Positions 1 to 11,500 of a DNA stretch of 64,000 nucleotides are shown piece by piece. The position numbers and the translations under genes are program-made. The stretch spans positions 63,720,643 through 63,784,642 of the forward strand of contig NC_084799.1 in the NCBI RefSeq assembly GCF_963169125.1, written 5' to 3'. The first letter of the stretch is position 1, and every line of letters starts with the position of its first letter. This DNA comes from Humulus lupulus. Lineage: Eukaryota > Streptophyta > Magnoliopsida > Rosales > Cannabaceae. The notes under the pieces are model-generated. The model searched no databases and was not told where the DNA came from. It saw only the letters and a program-made list of their open reading frames with translations.

Positions 1-2998
1 CAACAGAAAAGAAGGCTGCTCGACAAAGACAGATCAAAAGCTCTGAAAGAAGAAGTTGATAAGCTAAAGGAGAATGGACTCATCAAGGTAGCATTTTATC
101 CATCGTGGGTCTCTAATCCCGTACTAGTTCCCAAGCCGAAAGGAAAGTGGAGAACGTGCGTGGATTTCACAGACCTTGATAAAGCCTGCCCTAAAGATTG
201 TTTCCCACTCCCTAGGATCGACCAACTGGTCGATGCCACTGTAGGACACGAGATCCTGTCATTCATGGATGCATACTCCGGGTACAATCAGATCAATATG
301 CATCCACCTGATGAAGATCACACTAGCTTTTGGACCGATATAGGGCATTACTGTTACAAAGTAATGCCCTTCGGTTTGAAAAATGCTGGTGCGACTTACC
401 AGCGACTAGTCAATCACATGTTCAAGGAGTTGATCGGTACAAACATGGAAGTATATGTTGATGACATGCTGGTTAAGTCGAAACAGGCAGAAGGACACAT
501 AGGGGAGTTGCAAGAGTGCTTCAATGTCTTGAATAAATATCAGTTGAAGTTGAATCCCCTCAAGTGTTCCTTCGGAGTTGGATCAGGGAAATTCTTGGGA
601 TTTATAGTAAACTCACGAGGAATTAAGGTCAATCCCGAGAAGATCAAAGCCCTGGTCGATATGAAATCGCCAACAAAAATCAAAGATGTTCAAAGTTTAA
701 CCGGAAGGATTGCTGCTCTAGGTAGATTATCTCCAAATTGACGGACAAATGCGTCCCATATTTTAATCTACTTAGAGGCAACAAGAAGTTCGAATGGACG
801 GAGGAGTGCGAGCAGGCTTTTCAAGTTTTAAAGACGCACATGTCGCAACCACCGATTCTATCAAAGCTAGTTAATAAAGAAACCTTGTTCATCTACTTGG
901 CGATCACCGAATATGCTGCTAGTGCTTTCTAGTAAGAGAGGAAGAGAATGTGCAAAAGGTCGTGTATTATGTAAGCAAAAGGCTAATAGGAGCAGAACTA
1001 CGATATCCTCCTATTGAAAAGTTAGCCTACTGTCTAATCTTAGCCTCCAGAAAGTTGTGGCCATACTTTCAAGCTCACCTAATCACAATTTTGACTGACC
1101 ATCCTCTACGACAAGTTCTGCAGAAGCCAGTAGCCGCGGGCCGATTATTGAAATGGGCGGATGAACTTGGGTAGTTTGATATCTCTTACTTACCAAGAGC
1201 AATAGTAAAAGGACAAGCTTTGGCCGACTTCGTTGCAGAGCTCACTGGGCTTCCAGACAGCGAGCAGACAAAAGTGCCTAAACCTCAAAGCCAAGCTCCC
1301 TCATGGAAGTTGTTCACGGACGGTTCTTCTAATGAGCATCACGCTGGAGCCGGAGTGATTTTGATAACGCCAGAAGGGCATCTATTTCACTGCGCGATTA
1401 GATTTGACTTCACAACTTCTAACAACGAAGTCGAGTATGAAGCTTTGCTGGCAGGTTTACGGTTAGCCAAAGACATGAACATAAAGTCACTAGAAATCTA
1501 GAGTGACTACCAGTTGGTGGTTAATCAGATCATTGGAGAATACCAAGCCAGGGGCTTGAAGATGGTCGCTTACTTGGGTAATGCAAAGGATCTATTGGCA
1601 CAGTTTGAAAAATATACTCTCCAGCAAGTACCTCGCGACTAGAATTCAAACGTTGGTGCTTTGGCAAAATTAGCAAGTGCCAAGGATGCTGACACTCTGA
1701 ATATTGTACCTGTTGAGCGGCTATCCGCACCAAGCATCCAAGTAGAAGAAACCTCTCTGGTGATTCAGGCGGCAGATACATGGATGGCACCTTTCATTGA
1801 GTACTTGACGCATGGTGTGTTGCTTATGAACAGAAACAAAGCCAGGACTCCTTAGCGGTAAGCTGCTAGGTTCATCCTGGTAGATGAAATTCTATACCGA
1901 AGAGGATACTCTATGCCGCTCCTCAGGTGTGTTTCATAAGAAAAGGCCAAAGAATTAATGAGAGAGGTCCACGAAGACTTTTGTGTGGATCACGCTGAGG
2001 GTATAGTTTATCGAAGAAGATCCTAAGGCAAGGATACTTCTGGCCAACAATGAATGAAGATTCGATGGAATTTGTTCGAAAATGCGACTAGTGCCAAAGA
2101 TTCTCCAAGATTCCACGAGTTGCCCCTAATTAGATGCAAAGTCCATTCGCAGTATGGGGTATAGACCTAATTGGATCTTTGCCCACAGGAAAAGGCGACA
2201 TCAAGTACGCCATGGTAGCCATTGATTACTTCACAAAATGGGCCGAGGCTGAGCCACTTGCAACCATAACGACCAAGAAGGTGTTGGATTTTTTGGTCAA
2301 GAACATTGTGTGTCGCAGTGGATTTCCAAGAAAAATTGTCTCAGACAACGGCAAGCAGTTTCATAGTGATCTATTCACAGATTTTTGGGAGCGACATGGA
2401 ATTATCAAAAGCTTTTCTTCAGTTGCTCACCCTTAGGAAAACGGACAAGTCGAGGCAGTTAATAAAATGCTAACGGATACTCTAAAGAAAATGCTTGAAG
2501 ACGCAAAGGGGGCATGGTAGGAGAAATTTCCTGAAGTCCTCTGGTCATATAGAACATCCCATCGAATAGCAACAGGACATACTCCATTCTCCTTGGCTTA
2601 TGGATATGAAGCTATGTTTCCTGTTGAGTTAGATCCACCATCGCTTCGGAGGATGACATATGATCAAGACTCTAATAGCCAATTATTAATGGAATCTTTA
2701 GATTTGGTAGATGAAAAGCATGAGCAAGCCCAACTCCAAGTAGCAGCTTACCAGCAAAAGGTCGCTCAGTATTATAATTCTAAAGTACGTAAAAGAAAAT
2801 TTAATGTGGGAGATCTGGTACTAAGAAGAGTTTTCTTAGCACCTGCGATCAAACTGCTGGAGTACTCGGACCTAACTGGGAAGGATCGTGCCAAATCGAA
2901 GAAGTCTTCCATCTAGGCACTTATAAACTTACTTAATTAAATGGAGATCTCATTCCTCACTACTGGAATGGAGAAGACCTGCGCAAATACTATCAATA
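1..2998 (+). pseudogene. Decayed pol (RT, RNase H, second RNase H, integrase) of outer Tat-like element
   Basis: Frame 1 is open from base 1 to 741 and encodes the RT fingers and palm, including a YVDDM-type catalytic box (MEVYVDDMLVKS, near 450-480). A one-base deletion relative to the second Tat-like copy, near 735, shifts the frame to 738-932. RNase H follows (950-1174). A second RNase H is at 1220-1501 (FTDGSSN start; NNEVEYEALLAG). Integrase is at about 1990-2900, with core motif VWGIDLIGSLPTGKG at 2152 and SDNGKQF near 2341. Many stop codons replace residues that the other copy encodes, for example a CAA to TAG change after the HP motif at 2434. This polyprotein would have copied and inserted the element; it is dead. 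Confidence 0.85.
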
Positions 2999-3661
2999 AA
3001 TAATTCTTCTTAAAGAATTGGCTTGTATTAATTTTACTTTTTACAAGTTTATGAAAAAGGGTTAGTCATTTTTTGTGACTGGTCACTTATAAGTGTAAGA
3101 ACATTTTATTGATCACTCGTACAGACATGATTGTCTATCTATTACGAGAAATAAAAGGGACTGTGCCCAACCAGTCAATCTTGCCAAAGAATTGTATTTA
3201 TTACAAGTATTTGCTCATTACTTGTGTTATTTTGCTATATTATCGTTTTAAAATTTATACTACAAGCAGAAATGTTCGAACAAGTCCTAGTCAAGGCAAG
3301 TGACCGTGGACCTAAAAGCTCCTCAATCACTTGGGGGGCATATAAGGTATCTAGTAAGAAAAGCATATCAAAAGGTATGTAAACATGCGAGCAAAATAAG
3401 TGAAAGCATGCTAGGGTACTTAGAGTATTTTTCAAAATTTTGTTATTTTGTTAAATCAAACCAAAGTACTATGCTAAGTTCGGTCATGTGAACAGATGTT
3501 ATAATAAAATGCAAGTATTATAATATAAAAAAATGAATCCCTTTACACTGCGAGCAGTTACTGCTCGGATGTAATTGTCCATTAAAAGAAAAGTTGCCCG
3601 TGCAGCAATAAAAATATAAATTTTCTTGACTATAGAATAAAATTACAGAAAAAAAAAAATA
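2999..3661. other. Spacer between pol and antisense gene, outer Tat-like copy
   Basis: This AT-rich stretch has no credible coding frame. It aligns with 55232-55922 of the complete copy, including a shared TTACAAGT-rich part and a 'cttggggggcatataagg' segment at 3329-3347 here. It lies between the convergent 3' ends of pol (plus strand) and the antisense gene (minus strand), so polyadenylation signals for both transcripts are expected here. I cannot point to a specific one. Confidence 0.6.
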
Positions 3662-5518
3662 CTACGAGGCAGGAGGGTCTTGAGGATTGTCTTGGTCGAC
3701 AATGGTTCCATCTTCATTTTCCATGCCTTCAATTCCCGTGGCTAGGGAGATTTCTGGGGAGGCAGGAACGTTGGCTCTCTCTTCTTCCTCCAAGAGAGCA
3801 GTGCACCGAGCTATTTCAGTTCGCCTCAAGCACTCAGAAAGATAATTGAAGTTGGCCCCACGATTGTGCTTCCAGAACTCATAAAAGCAATCTAAGGTGG
3901 CTCCCCTATACCTCTCCAAGTTGCTGGCATTAGTCTCCTCAAGCTCCTTGACACGCCCCTCCAGCTCTTCAGTCTCCTTTCTGCTTACGATCAGCTCAGC
4001 CTCAACCTGTTTGGCCTCTTGATAGTTAAGTTTAGCACACTCCCTAAACTTCTCTTTGTCTTCATTGGCTTTAGTCAGGGCAGTCTGAAACTATTGAAGC
4101 TCCTTGGCCAGCTTGGAGTTTTGCTCGAGCTGTTCAGTGTTTTTCCCAAGCAGTTCAGTGTTTTTCCCCTCGAGCACCTTGACCTCCTCAGTATGCTTGG
4201 AGTCAGATTATTTGGTCTGGGTGATCAAAGCCCCCATGCAGTGCCATCTGGCAGTCATAGTCAGCATTCCCTACGATCAGAAAAAGAGATAAGATGATGG
4301 CAGAAAATGACAGAGTAAAATAAATAAAACTCAGCCATAGAAAGCAACTTACACTGGCTATCTCATTCAGTGCTCGGTTTATTATCTGAATGGCCCCCAC
4401 AGAGTCTGTGCTGATGATGGCCTCTCGGCTACGTTTGTGCTTTGAGAGTTTGTATATTCTCTCTTTGGCCGAGGTAACCACGGTGCTTGTCAGGACATCT
4501 CCAGGTTGACTGTGAGGTGTCTGGTCGGTAGGTGTCGGAGGGGTAGGAGTCTGGTCGGCTGATGCAGGGGGAGACGGCTGGTCAAGTGGAGATGGAGGGG
4601 GTGTTGTTCCTCTTGAGGGAGCGACAACTGGAGGATCCTCAGTTCGGGCCTTTTTGGTTGAAGGAGCCTTGCTGCTCTCTCCACGATGTCGCTTGCTCTC
4701 CTTCTTCTTGCTCGAAGGAGCAGCAGGTGTATTGTAGCAGTCAAACATATCTCCAGATGTCATATCTGCAAGTAAGGAAACATTGCGAGTAGTTAGACGA
4801 TATGTATAGATGGAGTTGAATGTGAAAACAAGGAAATTATAAGTAAATTATCTGAGCTATAACTATTGGTCGCTAAATTACTTACTGAACTACTGCTACA
4901 CTCATTCACTGCCTGGAATAAATCTGAATTTAAATTGGGTGTGTACTTAAAGTTGTTGTCCCAGTCAAATAAATGACAGGGAATAGGCAAACTGTCTAAG
5001 AGTGAGAAGACAATACGGTTCTCATCTGAAAACTCTTCGATGGGTGAAAGGTGTTCGGAAACCTTCTTTTTTCCCTTTCCCAAAGGGGTGGGGGAAGTGT
5101 CTGCTCGCAGGTTACTAGAGGGTTCCTTGATTGTCACCCTAGTTGTCCTCCTCCTTGGAGGTTGTGACACGTCTTGGTGCTGCTCGGGAACTTCTCCACT
5201 AGTGGCACTCCCCGCTGTTGACTCCCTCACATCCTGATGAGGTGCCAGAAGACCGACCAGCCATAGGTTGGCTTCAGTGACTAGCTCTTTGACGCTTTTC
5301 TCTACGTCGGTCATGCTAGCCAGAGATGTTGCTCGAATCTCCATTTCTGGAGAGTGCTAATTTTCTAAGGAGGATGTAGATAAAATAAAAAGAAACAAAC
5401 GACCAGAGAATAAAGAAGTTACCTCCTTGGGTGAAGGCTAAGTTGTTGGCAACCAGATCAGTAGTTAAAAAGTACTCTTGGAAGTACTTTCCTACATTGG
5501 ACTTGTAGGTAGTCTCAC
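3662..5518 (-). pseudogene. Antisense extra gene (3' exons) of outer Tat-like element
   Basis: The minus strand holds the downstream part of a spliced gene. The end of exon 1 is 5518-5423 (reads TTYKSNVGKYFQEYFLTTD) with a GT donor. Exon 2 (about 5347-4870) contains MTDVEKSVKELVTEANL and the run SLLDSLPIPCHLFDWDNNF. Exon 3 (4765-4353) is Ser/Pro/Lys-rich and ends at a GTAAGT donor. Exon 4 (4270-3662) is coiled-coil-like, then reads FYEFWKHNRGANFNYLSE and an acidic tail. Every exon has a counterpart at 55923-57724 in the complete copy. The exon 2 donor appears mutated (AG|AT). Proteins with this architecture are annotated in plants as putative gypsy-type transposon proteins; their function is unknown. 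Confidence 0.72.
5514..5518. repeat. Target-site duplication (CTCAC), left
   Basis: CTCAC directly precedes the TG start of the Tekay-like 5' LTR. The same five bases follow the CA end of its 3' LTR at 15180-15184. This marks the exact insertion point in the outer Tat-like element. Confidence 0.95.
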
Positions 5519-5957
5519 TGTAGAGTCCAAGAACTTTACTTAGCTAATTGTTTAGTAGTATTATAGTATGTATAGTATTATCTTTGTTACTGTGGATTTT
5601 TGGTTCAGACTGGGAATTATTTGGACACTAATAGTAGTACTTATAGATTTTCTAAGTTTAACCTATAGTTTAAGAATATTAAGTATAACCTAAGGTTTGA
5701 TTATATGATTGATAATTAAGGATTATATTTATTATACTATAAGGTTTAGATATCAACCAATAGGATTTTAAGCACATGTTATGAATGGGTAATTAAGGAT
5801 TAAGTATTTTTTAGGATTAAATTAAATAAGGGTAAAGTTTGAATGTTATAGGGTCAGTCAGCAGCTTTGAATACGTTGAAGGCTTAGTCAAGGCTGTTTA
5901 CTCCATTCAAACTTAGCTAAAAATGTGTAATTTCGTGTTTAAATATTCAGCGTGTGC

Positions 5958-6079
5958 CGATATATCGCAGCTATAGGGGGCGATATATCGCAGCACGTAG
6001 ATACGGAAAACACGAGACGATGCACGGTCGCCTCGGGCATACTAGGCGATATATCGCCTACAGGGGGCGATATATCGCC
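5958..6079. repeat. Cluster of four CGATATATCG palindromes in LTR U3
   Basis: Palindrome cores lie at 5958-5967, 5980-5991, 6044-6059 and 6066-6079. The third is a perfect 16-bp palindrome, AGGCGATATATCGCCT. The cluster lies about 180-300 bp upstream of the TATA box and recurs in the 3' LTR (about 13699-13827), where the first and third copies have changed flanks. The position suggests U3 protein-binding sites; that is inference. Confidence 0.8.
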
Positions 6080-6260
6080 TCCTCCAGCATGAATTCAAAC
6101 ATTTTTGAATTCTTTTCCTTTCAGCCATTCAAACTTCTTCAAAAGTCCAGCATCTTTTGAACGAGTCTTCAGCCTCTGCTGAACGATTATTCAAATGATT
6201 TTCACCTAAAAAGCCATTATTTTTATTCAAGTAAAATCAAGATACTTTCATTCCCAAACT

Positions 6261-6270
6261 CTATAAATAA
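6261..6270 (+). promoter_or_regulatory. LTR TATA box (Tekay-like, 5' LTR)
   Basis: CTATAAATAA is preceded by 'cccaaact' and followed by a pyrimidine/adenine-rich start region. Transcription of the element would start about 30 bases downstream. The 3' LTR has the equivalent TATAAATATG near 14009. Confidence 0.75.
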
Positions 6271-7435
6271 GACCTAGTACCCAGCCATTATTCACCTTTT
6301 GCTCTAAGTTCAGAAGCTGCTAGTGTTAAGTGAGTGTGAGAGTGTAAACACCTGGTTTGGGAAAATCATAAGCTTAAACATCATAAGCTTATCAAACACT
6401 TTGGGAAGTGAGGTTCTATAGTATTTCGGTTGTGGTGTAATTTGATCTTACAAGTCTTTGAGGTAACCAAAACTCTAGTTCATTTGTTTTAAGTTATTTT
6501 CTTTCTCATAGTCTTCTACTCAATCTCTAACCTTAATCTTCATTTTGGTTAGGGAATCTAAGTTCTTGAGCACATAAGTTTCGGTAAGCATGTTTCTCAA
6601 ATGGTTTAGTCTTTCCATCCCTTTCATTTCATCTCCTTTCTTCTTTAGACTCACTCTTTCTTATGGTTTTAGGAGTGTTCCAAAATGTCCCAACTCAGTC
6701 CACACATCCCGGTAACTTTGGTATGGAAAATAGGCTAGAATCTATATGTTTATGTTTATGTTATTTTATGTGTTATGTTATGAAACATGCTATGAATATG
6801 TTATGAATGTGTATGTTTGTAGGCTTGGGCTTATGCCCTATTTGACTAACAAGACCCCAAAAAGGTTATGGACATATGCCCACTTAGCTAGTGGGACCCC
6901 ACTAATCTCATGGGCATAAGCTTGTTTAGTCTATGGGACCCCAAGTAATAATGGCCATTATAATAAGTGTATGTATTAAGTGTTATGATATGTCTTTACG
7001 TTTATCATGAAATTTATGTTTATGACTATGTGTTATATTTTTCCTTGCTGGGCATTAGGCTCATTCCTTTCTGTTTTATGTGCAGGAAAATAGCTTTAGA
7101 GGCGGTAAGATTCGTGACGCTTAGAGGATGTGTATCGATGATGAATGGAGTCAAGGGGCCGAGCGTTATTCGATTCGAGGATGTAGTCTTGTTTTACTTT
7201 TTATGGTTTTACATGTATTTTCCGCATTTTCTATGTAACTCTACTCTTTTTACTTTAAGTTATTTTTGTTTTAAAGACAATGGGTACCCATATCCTACTT
7301 ATTCTTATGAAAGTAACCTTTGTTTCTACTAGTTTATAATAAATTATGGTATTTTCGTAAATGTATGTTTTAGTAAGAATTTGTATGTATAGTTCGATAA
7401 TGGTCCAAGAGTCTAGATTAGTGGGTCATTACAGC

Positions 7436-7446
7436 TGGTATCAGAG
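7436..7446 (+). other. Primer binding site, initiator Met tRNA type
   Basis: TGGTATCAGAG begins two bases after the 5' LTR end. This is the usual plant retrotransposon PBS complementary to the 3' end of initiator methionine tRNA, used to prime minus-strand DNA synthesis. Confidence 0.92.
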
Positions 7447-7586
7447 AAAACAGTTCCTTTGCATGAAGTTCTCCTCGATACACACGCTCGAAGCTCCGAA
7501 TTTGACCGCCAAGTAAGTGTTTAAGTTATAAGTTACTTTGCCTATGTGTATAGCTAATAACTTTAGTGTTTATGTTTTAGTTAAGA
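7447..7586 (+). other. Untranslated leader with candidate splice sites
   Basis: A good donor context (CCAAGTAAGTG, near 7510) and an acceptor-like tract (TTTATGTTTTAG, ending about 7580) bracket a short AT-rich stretch just upstream of the small leader ORF. A second acceptor-like tract (CTTTCAACTGTTAG, about 8547-8560) precedes the gag ATG. Splicing is inferred only. Confidence 0.4.
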
Positions 7587-8054
7587 ATGAACGGAGCTTT
7601 AACCTACCAAGATATCCGAGCCATTAAGGCCTTAAAAAGAATAAGGGAGCCAAGAAACACCATAGGAGCCCTAGAAAGGATCACTCGAAGATTGCTTTTG
7701 TTTCACCAAGAGATAGGTGGCCTTCAAGAGGCTAAACAAATAATGCTAAGATCAACGGAACAATATGTATTAGTAATTAGGTTGTTTAAAGATTTTCATC
7801 CTGTAATAGCAGCTTTAGAAGAAATATGGGAAGAAATGCATGAGGAGGATGAATTACCATTAGCAATGAGATACTATTTCCTCTAAGTTAGGTTTACCGC
7901 AAAATTTGAGTTTCAATTCACAAATGAGCAAAAACATAGGATTCTCACCAACCTTCCTAGGGGACGTTTCGATGCACATGATAATGATGATTATGAGCAA
8001 ATAGATGATGATATGTTAGATGACGGATCAGATGTAGAAGATCCCGATTTTTAG
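7587..8054 (+). pseudogene. Small leader ORF upstream of gag, acidic C-terminus
   Basis: An ATG at 7587 opens a frame of 99 codons that stops at TAA (7884-7886). The same frame then stays open for 55 more codons to TAG at 8052-8054. The downstream part ends in a strongly acidic tail (DDDMLDDGSDVEDPDF). Codon structure on both sides of the internal stop suggests one original protein of about 155 codons. The N-terminal half is basic and helix-prone (ALKRIREPRNTIGALERITRR). I recognise no family. It lies between PBS and gag in the sense direction, which is not a standard position for a gypsy protein. Confidence 0.55.
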
Positions 8055-8570
8055 ATTAGAAGTTTTTAGTGTTTGTTTTATTTACTTTTGATTGTAATAA
8101 GTGAAATTGTTTTTCCAAATGAATAAACATGCTATTTGAATATCATGTGTGAGTTTGATTTTTTTTTTTAATCATAATAAATACTAAATAAAATGAATAA
8201 TGACTGAGTTCAGTGAGGGTGGATACAAATCAATGAACCTAGTTTCCTTATTGAGAGTTAGGGGGCCATAGTAGTGGGAACGATTTTACTGATCCCAGCC
8301 CTCCCTCAATATGGTTAACTTTGGAACAAAGATAAGTTTCGAGCCTGAGAATTAAGTCATATAGGATAATTAGAAACACACTTAGAAAATAAAGATGACT
8401 TGTTTTTCTAAGTATAGAAACCCACTCTGAATATAAATAAAGACTTATATAACGTTTCATAAAAAGTCATAATAAATAGGTCTGAGTTATGTTTGTTTAG
8501 AATAAGTTTTTGCCTTAGAGCCTATTAGGTCAAGTTCTAACAAGTTTCTTTCAACTGTTAGAACTCTACT
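8055..8570 (+). other. Non-coding leader between small ORF and gag
   Basis: AT-rich sequence without a supportable frame on the plus strand. It contains a poly-T run at about 8160-8170 and ends with the acceptor-like tract before the gag ATG. Confidence 0.5.
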
Positions 8571-11500
8571 ATGATGTCGCTCCAAAGATCTGCACGCACC
8601 AACGGAAACGCCTCCAACGATGTTCCAGCGACCAATGCGGCCCCTACAGTTCGCCGAAGGAGAGTCCGTGCTACTGCTCGCTGCAACGCGCCGGCACAGC
8701 CAGCTGAAAACACAGCAGAGATTGCCAGACTGCGACAGCAAGTCGAGGAACTTCTGCAGCAACAACGCCAGCAGGCTCAAACCCAACCTCAGCCTCAGCC
8801 GCAGCCGCAGCCGCAGCCACAGCCAATGGCCCCAGTACCCCAACAAGTTGGTCCATATGGGGGATGGCCTATAACGAACTACGCTCCATATCCAGTACAG
8901 CACGTGGAGCCAGTGTATGAAAGGTTCCACAAGCAGCACGCTCCAAACTTCGAAGGGACTACAGACCCCTTTGAGGCAGAAGAGTGCTTAAGGAATGTGG
9001 AGCCGATTCTGGCCCACATGAACCTCAGTAATGCAGACCGTATATCCTGCGTTTCATCTTTACTCAAGAAAGATGCCAGGATATGGTGGGAATTGGTCCA
9101 GCAATCCCATGATGCTGCCACCATGACATGGACCCGATTTGTGGAGCTCTTCCACAAGAAGTACTACAATTCGGCAGTACTCGCTACAAGAGTTGAGGAG
9201 TTCACCAACCTTAAGCAGGGTACTTTAACAATGGCGGAATATGCTCGTCAGTTTGACCGCTTAGCCAAGTTCGCAGTAGAGTTAGTCCCAACCGATTATC
9301 TAAGGGTGAACAAATTCGTGAGAGGACTCCGACCGAAGATCGAGATGGGGGTTAAACTAGCAAACCCGGGAAACACTTCATATGCCGACATTCTTGAGAC
9401 GGCAAGTGAAGTAGAAAGGTTACAGGCCAACGTAAGCAAAGAAGAAGCCAGTAAGCCAGAACCCAGACAGCAGAGCCAACCTCAGGCCAATCGGAACAAC
9501 AATCAGTCTAGCAATAGCGGCAACAATCAGTCCAACAACAACAGTAACGGACAGAAGAGACGGCATCCTGACAACAAGCAAGCCGACAGTAATAAAAGGG
9601 CACGACCAAATAATGGGGGAAATAGGTCGGGCTACGTGGAATACCCGCCATTTGCCAAATGTCAGAAGAAGCACCCCGGAGAATGCCGCGCCAACACTAA
9701 GGAGTGTTTCAACTGTGGTCAAGAAGGGCATCATAAGAAAGAGTGTCCTCAGCAAAAGCCAGAAGGAAAGAAGGATGAAAAGATGGTTCCTGCTCGGGTT
9801 TTTGCTTTAACCCAAGGAGAGGCGGATGCTAGCAACAAGGTGGTCACAGGTCAGGTTTCCATCCTCAATAATTTATGTCATGTATTATTTGATTCGGGAG
9901 CCACTCATTCCTACATTTCGTTAGGAATGATAGATAAACTAGACAAACCTAGTGAAAGATTTAGAACTAGGTTTGTAACCGAGCTGCCTTCGGGCAAAGT
10001 AGTTCTATCATCACGAATTGTACGAGGCGTACCAATCAAGATTGAGGACAAGGAACTAGAAGGAGACTTGATAGAACTAGTGATCAAAGACTTCGACGTA
10101 ATCCTAGGCATGGATTGGCTAGCACGGCATGGCGCAACGATCGACTACAAACGCAAGAAGGTGGTGTTCGAGACTCCTGACGGCCAGAAACTGTGCTTCA
10201 TGGGACAAGCTTAAGGATTGCGCACCCCATTAGTGTCATCTCTCAAAGCTCAGAGAATGATGGAGAAAGGATGCCAAGCATCCTTAGCCAGCATCACGAA
10301 TGTGGAGAATGAGACGTCGCTTAAGGTTGGAGATGTTCAGGTTATTCAAGAATTTCGAGAAATTTTCCCCGATGACTTGCCAGGATTGCCGCCAACTCGA
10401 GAAATAGACTTCACAATAGAATTAGTGCCAGGCACCGAGCCTATCTCTAAGGCACCATATCGAATGGCACCTACGGAACTCAAGGAGTTAAAGACGCAGC
10501 TACAAGAACTCCTAGACTTGGGTTTCATTAGGCCAAGCCATTCACCATGGGGAGCTCCGGTACTATTCGTGAAGAAGAAGGACGGAAGTATGCGTATGTG
10601 CATAGACTACTGTGAGCTGAATAAAGTAACAATTAAGAACAAATACCCGCTACCTCGGATTGATGATTTGTTTGATCAACTCCGAGGCGCGACTGTATTT
10701 TCTAAGATCGATTTACGGTCCGGGTATCATCAGCTCAAGGTAAAGGGAGAAGATATTCCTAAGACAGCCTTTAGGAATCGTTATGGACATTACGAGTTCT
10801 TGGTTATGTCTTTTGGTCTTACTAACGCACCAGCCACGTTTATGGATTTAATGAATAGGGTCTTCAAGGACTACTTGGATAAATTCGTCGTTGTGTTCAT
10901 CGACGACATTTTAATTTACTCCAAGGATGAAGTAGAGCACGAGGAACACTTGAGGTTTATTTTGACGCGATTGAAGGAGCATCAACTCTACGCCATGTTC
11001 AAGAAATGCGAATTTTGGCTTTTGCAAGTGGCGTTCCTCGGGCACATCATATCAAAAGACGAAGTTGCTGTAGATCCATTGAAGGTAGAGGCCGTGAAGG
11101 ATTGGCCTAGGCCAAAGAACGCGTAAGAAGTAAGAAGCTTCTTAGGGCTAGCAGGTTATTATAGAAAGTTTGTAGAAGGCTTTTCTAAGATAGCCACTCC
11201 ACTTACCAACCTGACCCGGAAGCAACAAAAGTTTAACTGGAATGAGAAGTGTGAGGAAATCTTCCAGTTACTTAAGGATAAGCTTTGCTCAACACCAGTA
11301 CTTAGTGTCCCAACACCCAACGACAAGTTCGTTGTCTACTGTGATGCATCAAAGCTAGGATTGGGATGCGTGCTGATGCAAAACGACAAGGTGATAGCCT
11401 ATGCCTCACGTCAGTTAAATGAGTATGAGCAACGCTATCCAACTCACGATATGGAGTTGGCAGCGGTGGTCTTTGCGTTAAAAATCTGGCGCCATTATCT

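Larger units (their letters stand above)
5519..7433 (+). repeat. 5' LTR of Tekay-like element
   Basis: Length is 1915 bp with TG...CA ends, matching 13260-15179 almost base for base. It holds a TATA box (6261-6270) and four CGATATATCG palindromes (5958-6079). The transcribed part contains 'gtgcag'-type acceptor-like sites. The 121-aa open frame at 6967-7332 is LTR sequence repeated at 14713-15078, not a gene I can support. Confidence 0.95.

Noticed and set aside
6967..7332. 121-aa open frame in the Tekay-like 5' LTR, duplicated at 14713-15078
   Set aside because: It is LTR sequence; the codons are Phe/Tyr-rich as expected from AT-rich DNA and cross an acceptor-like site. Duplication follows from the LTR pair, not from a gene.
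8487..9755. Minus-strand frames opposite Tekay-like gag
   Set aside because: Shadows of the Gln/Pro-rich gag sequence, with low-complexity Leu/Arg or Ala runs.
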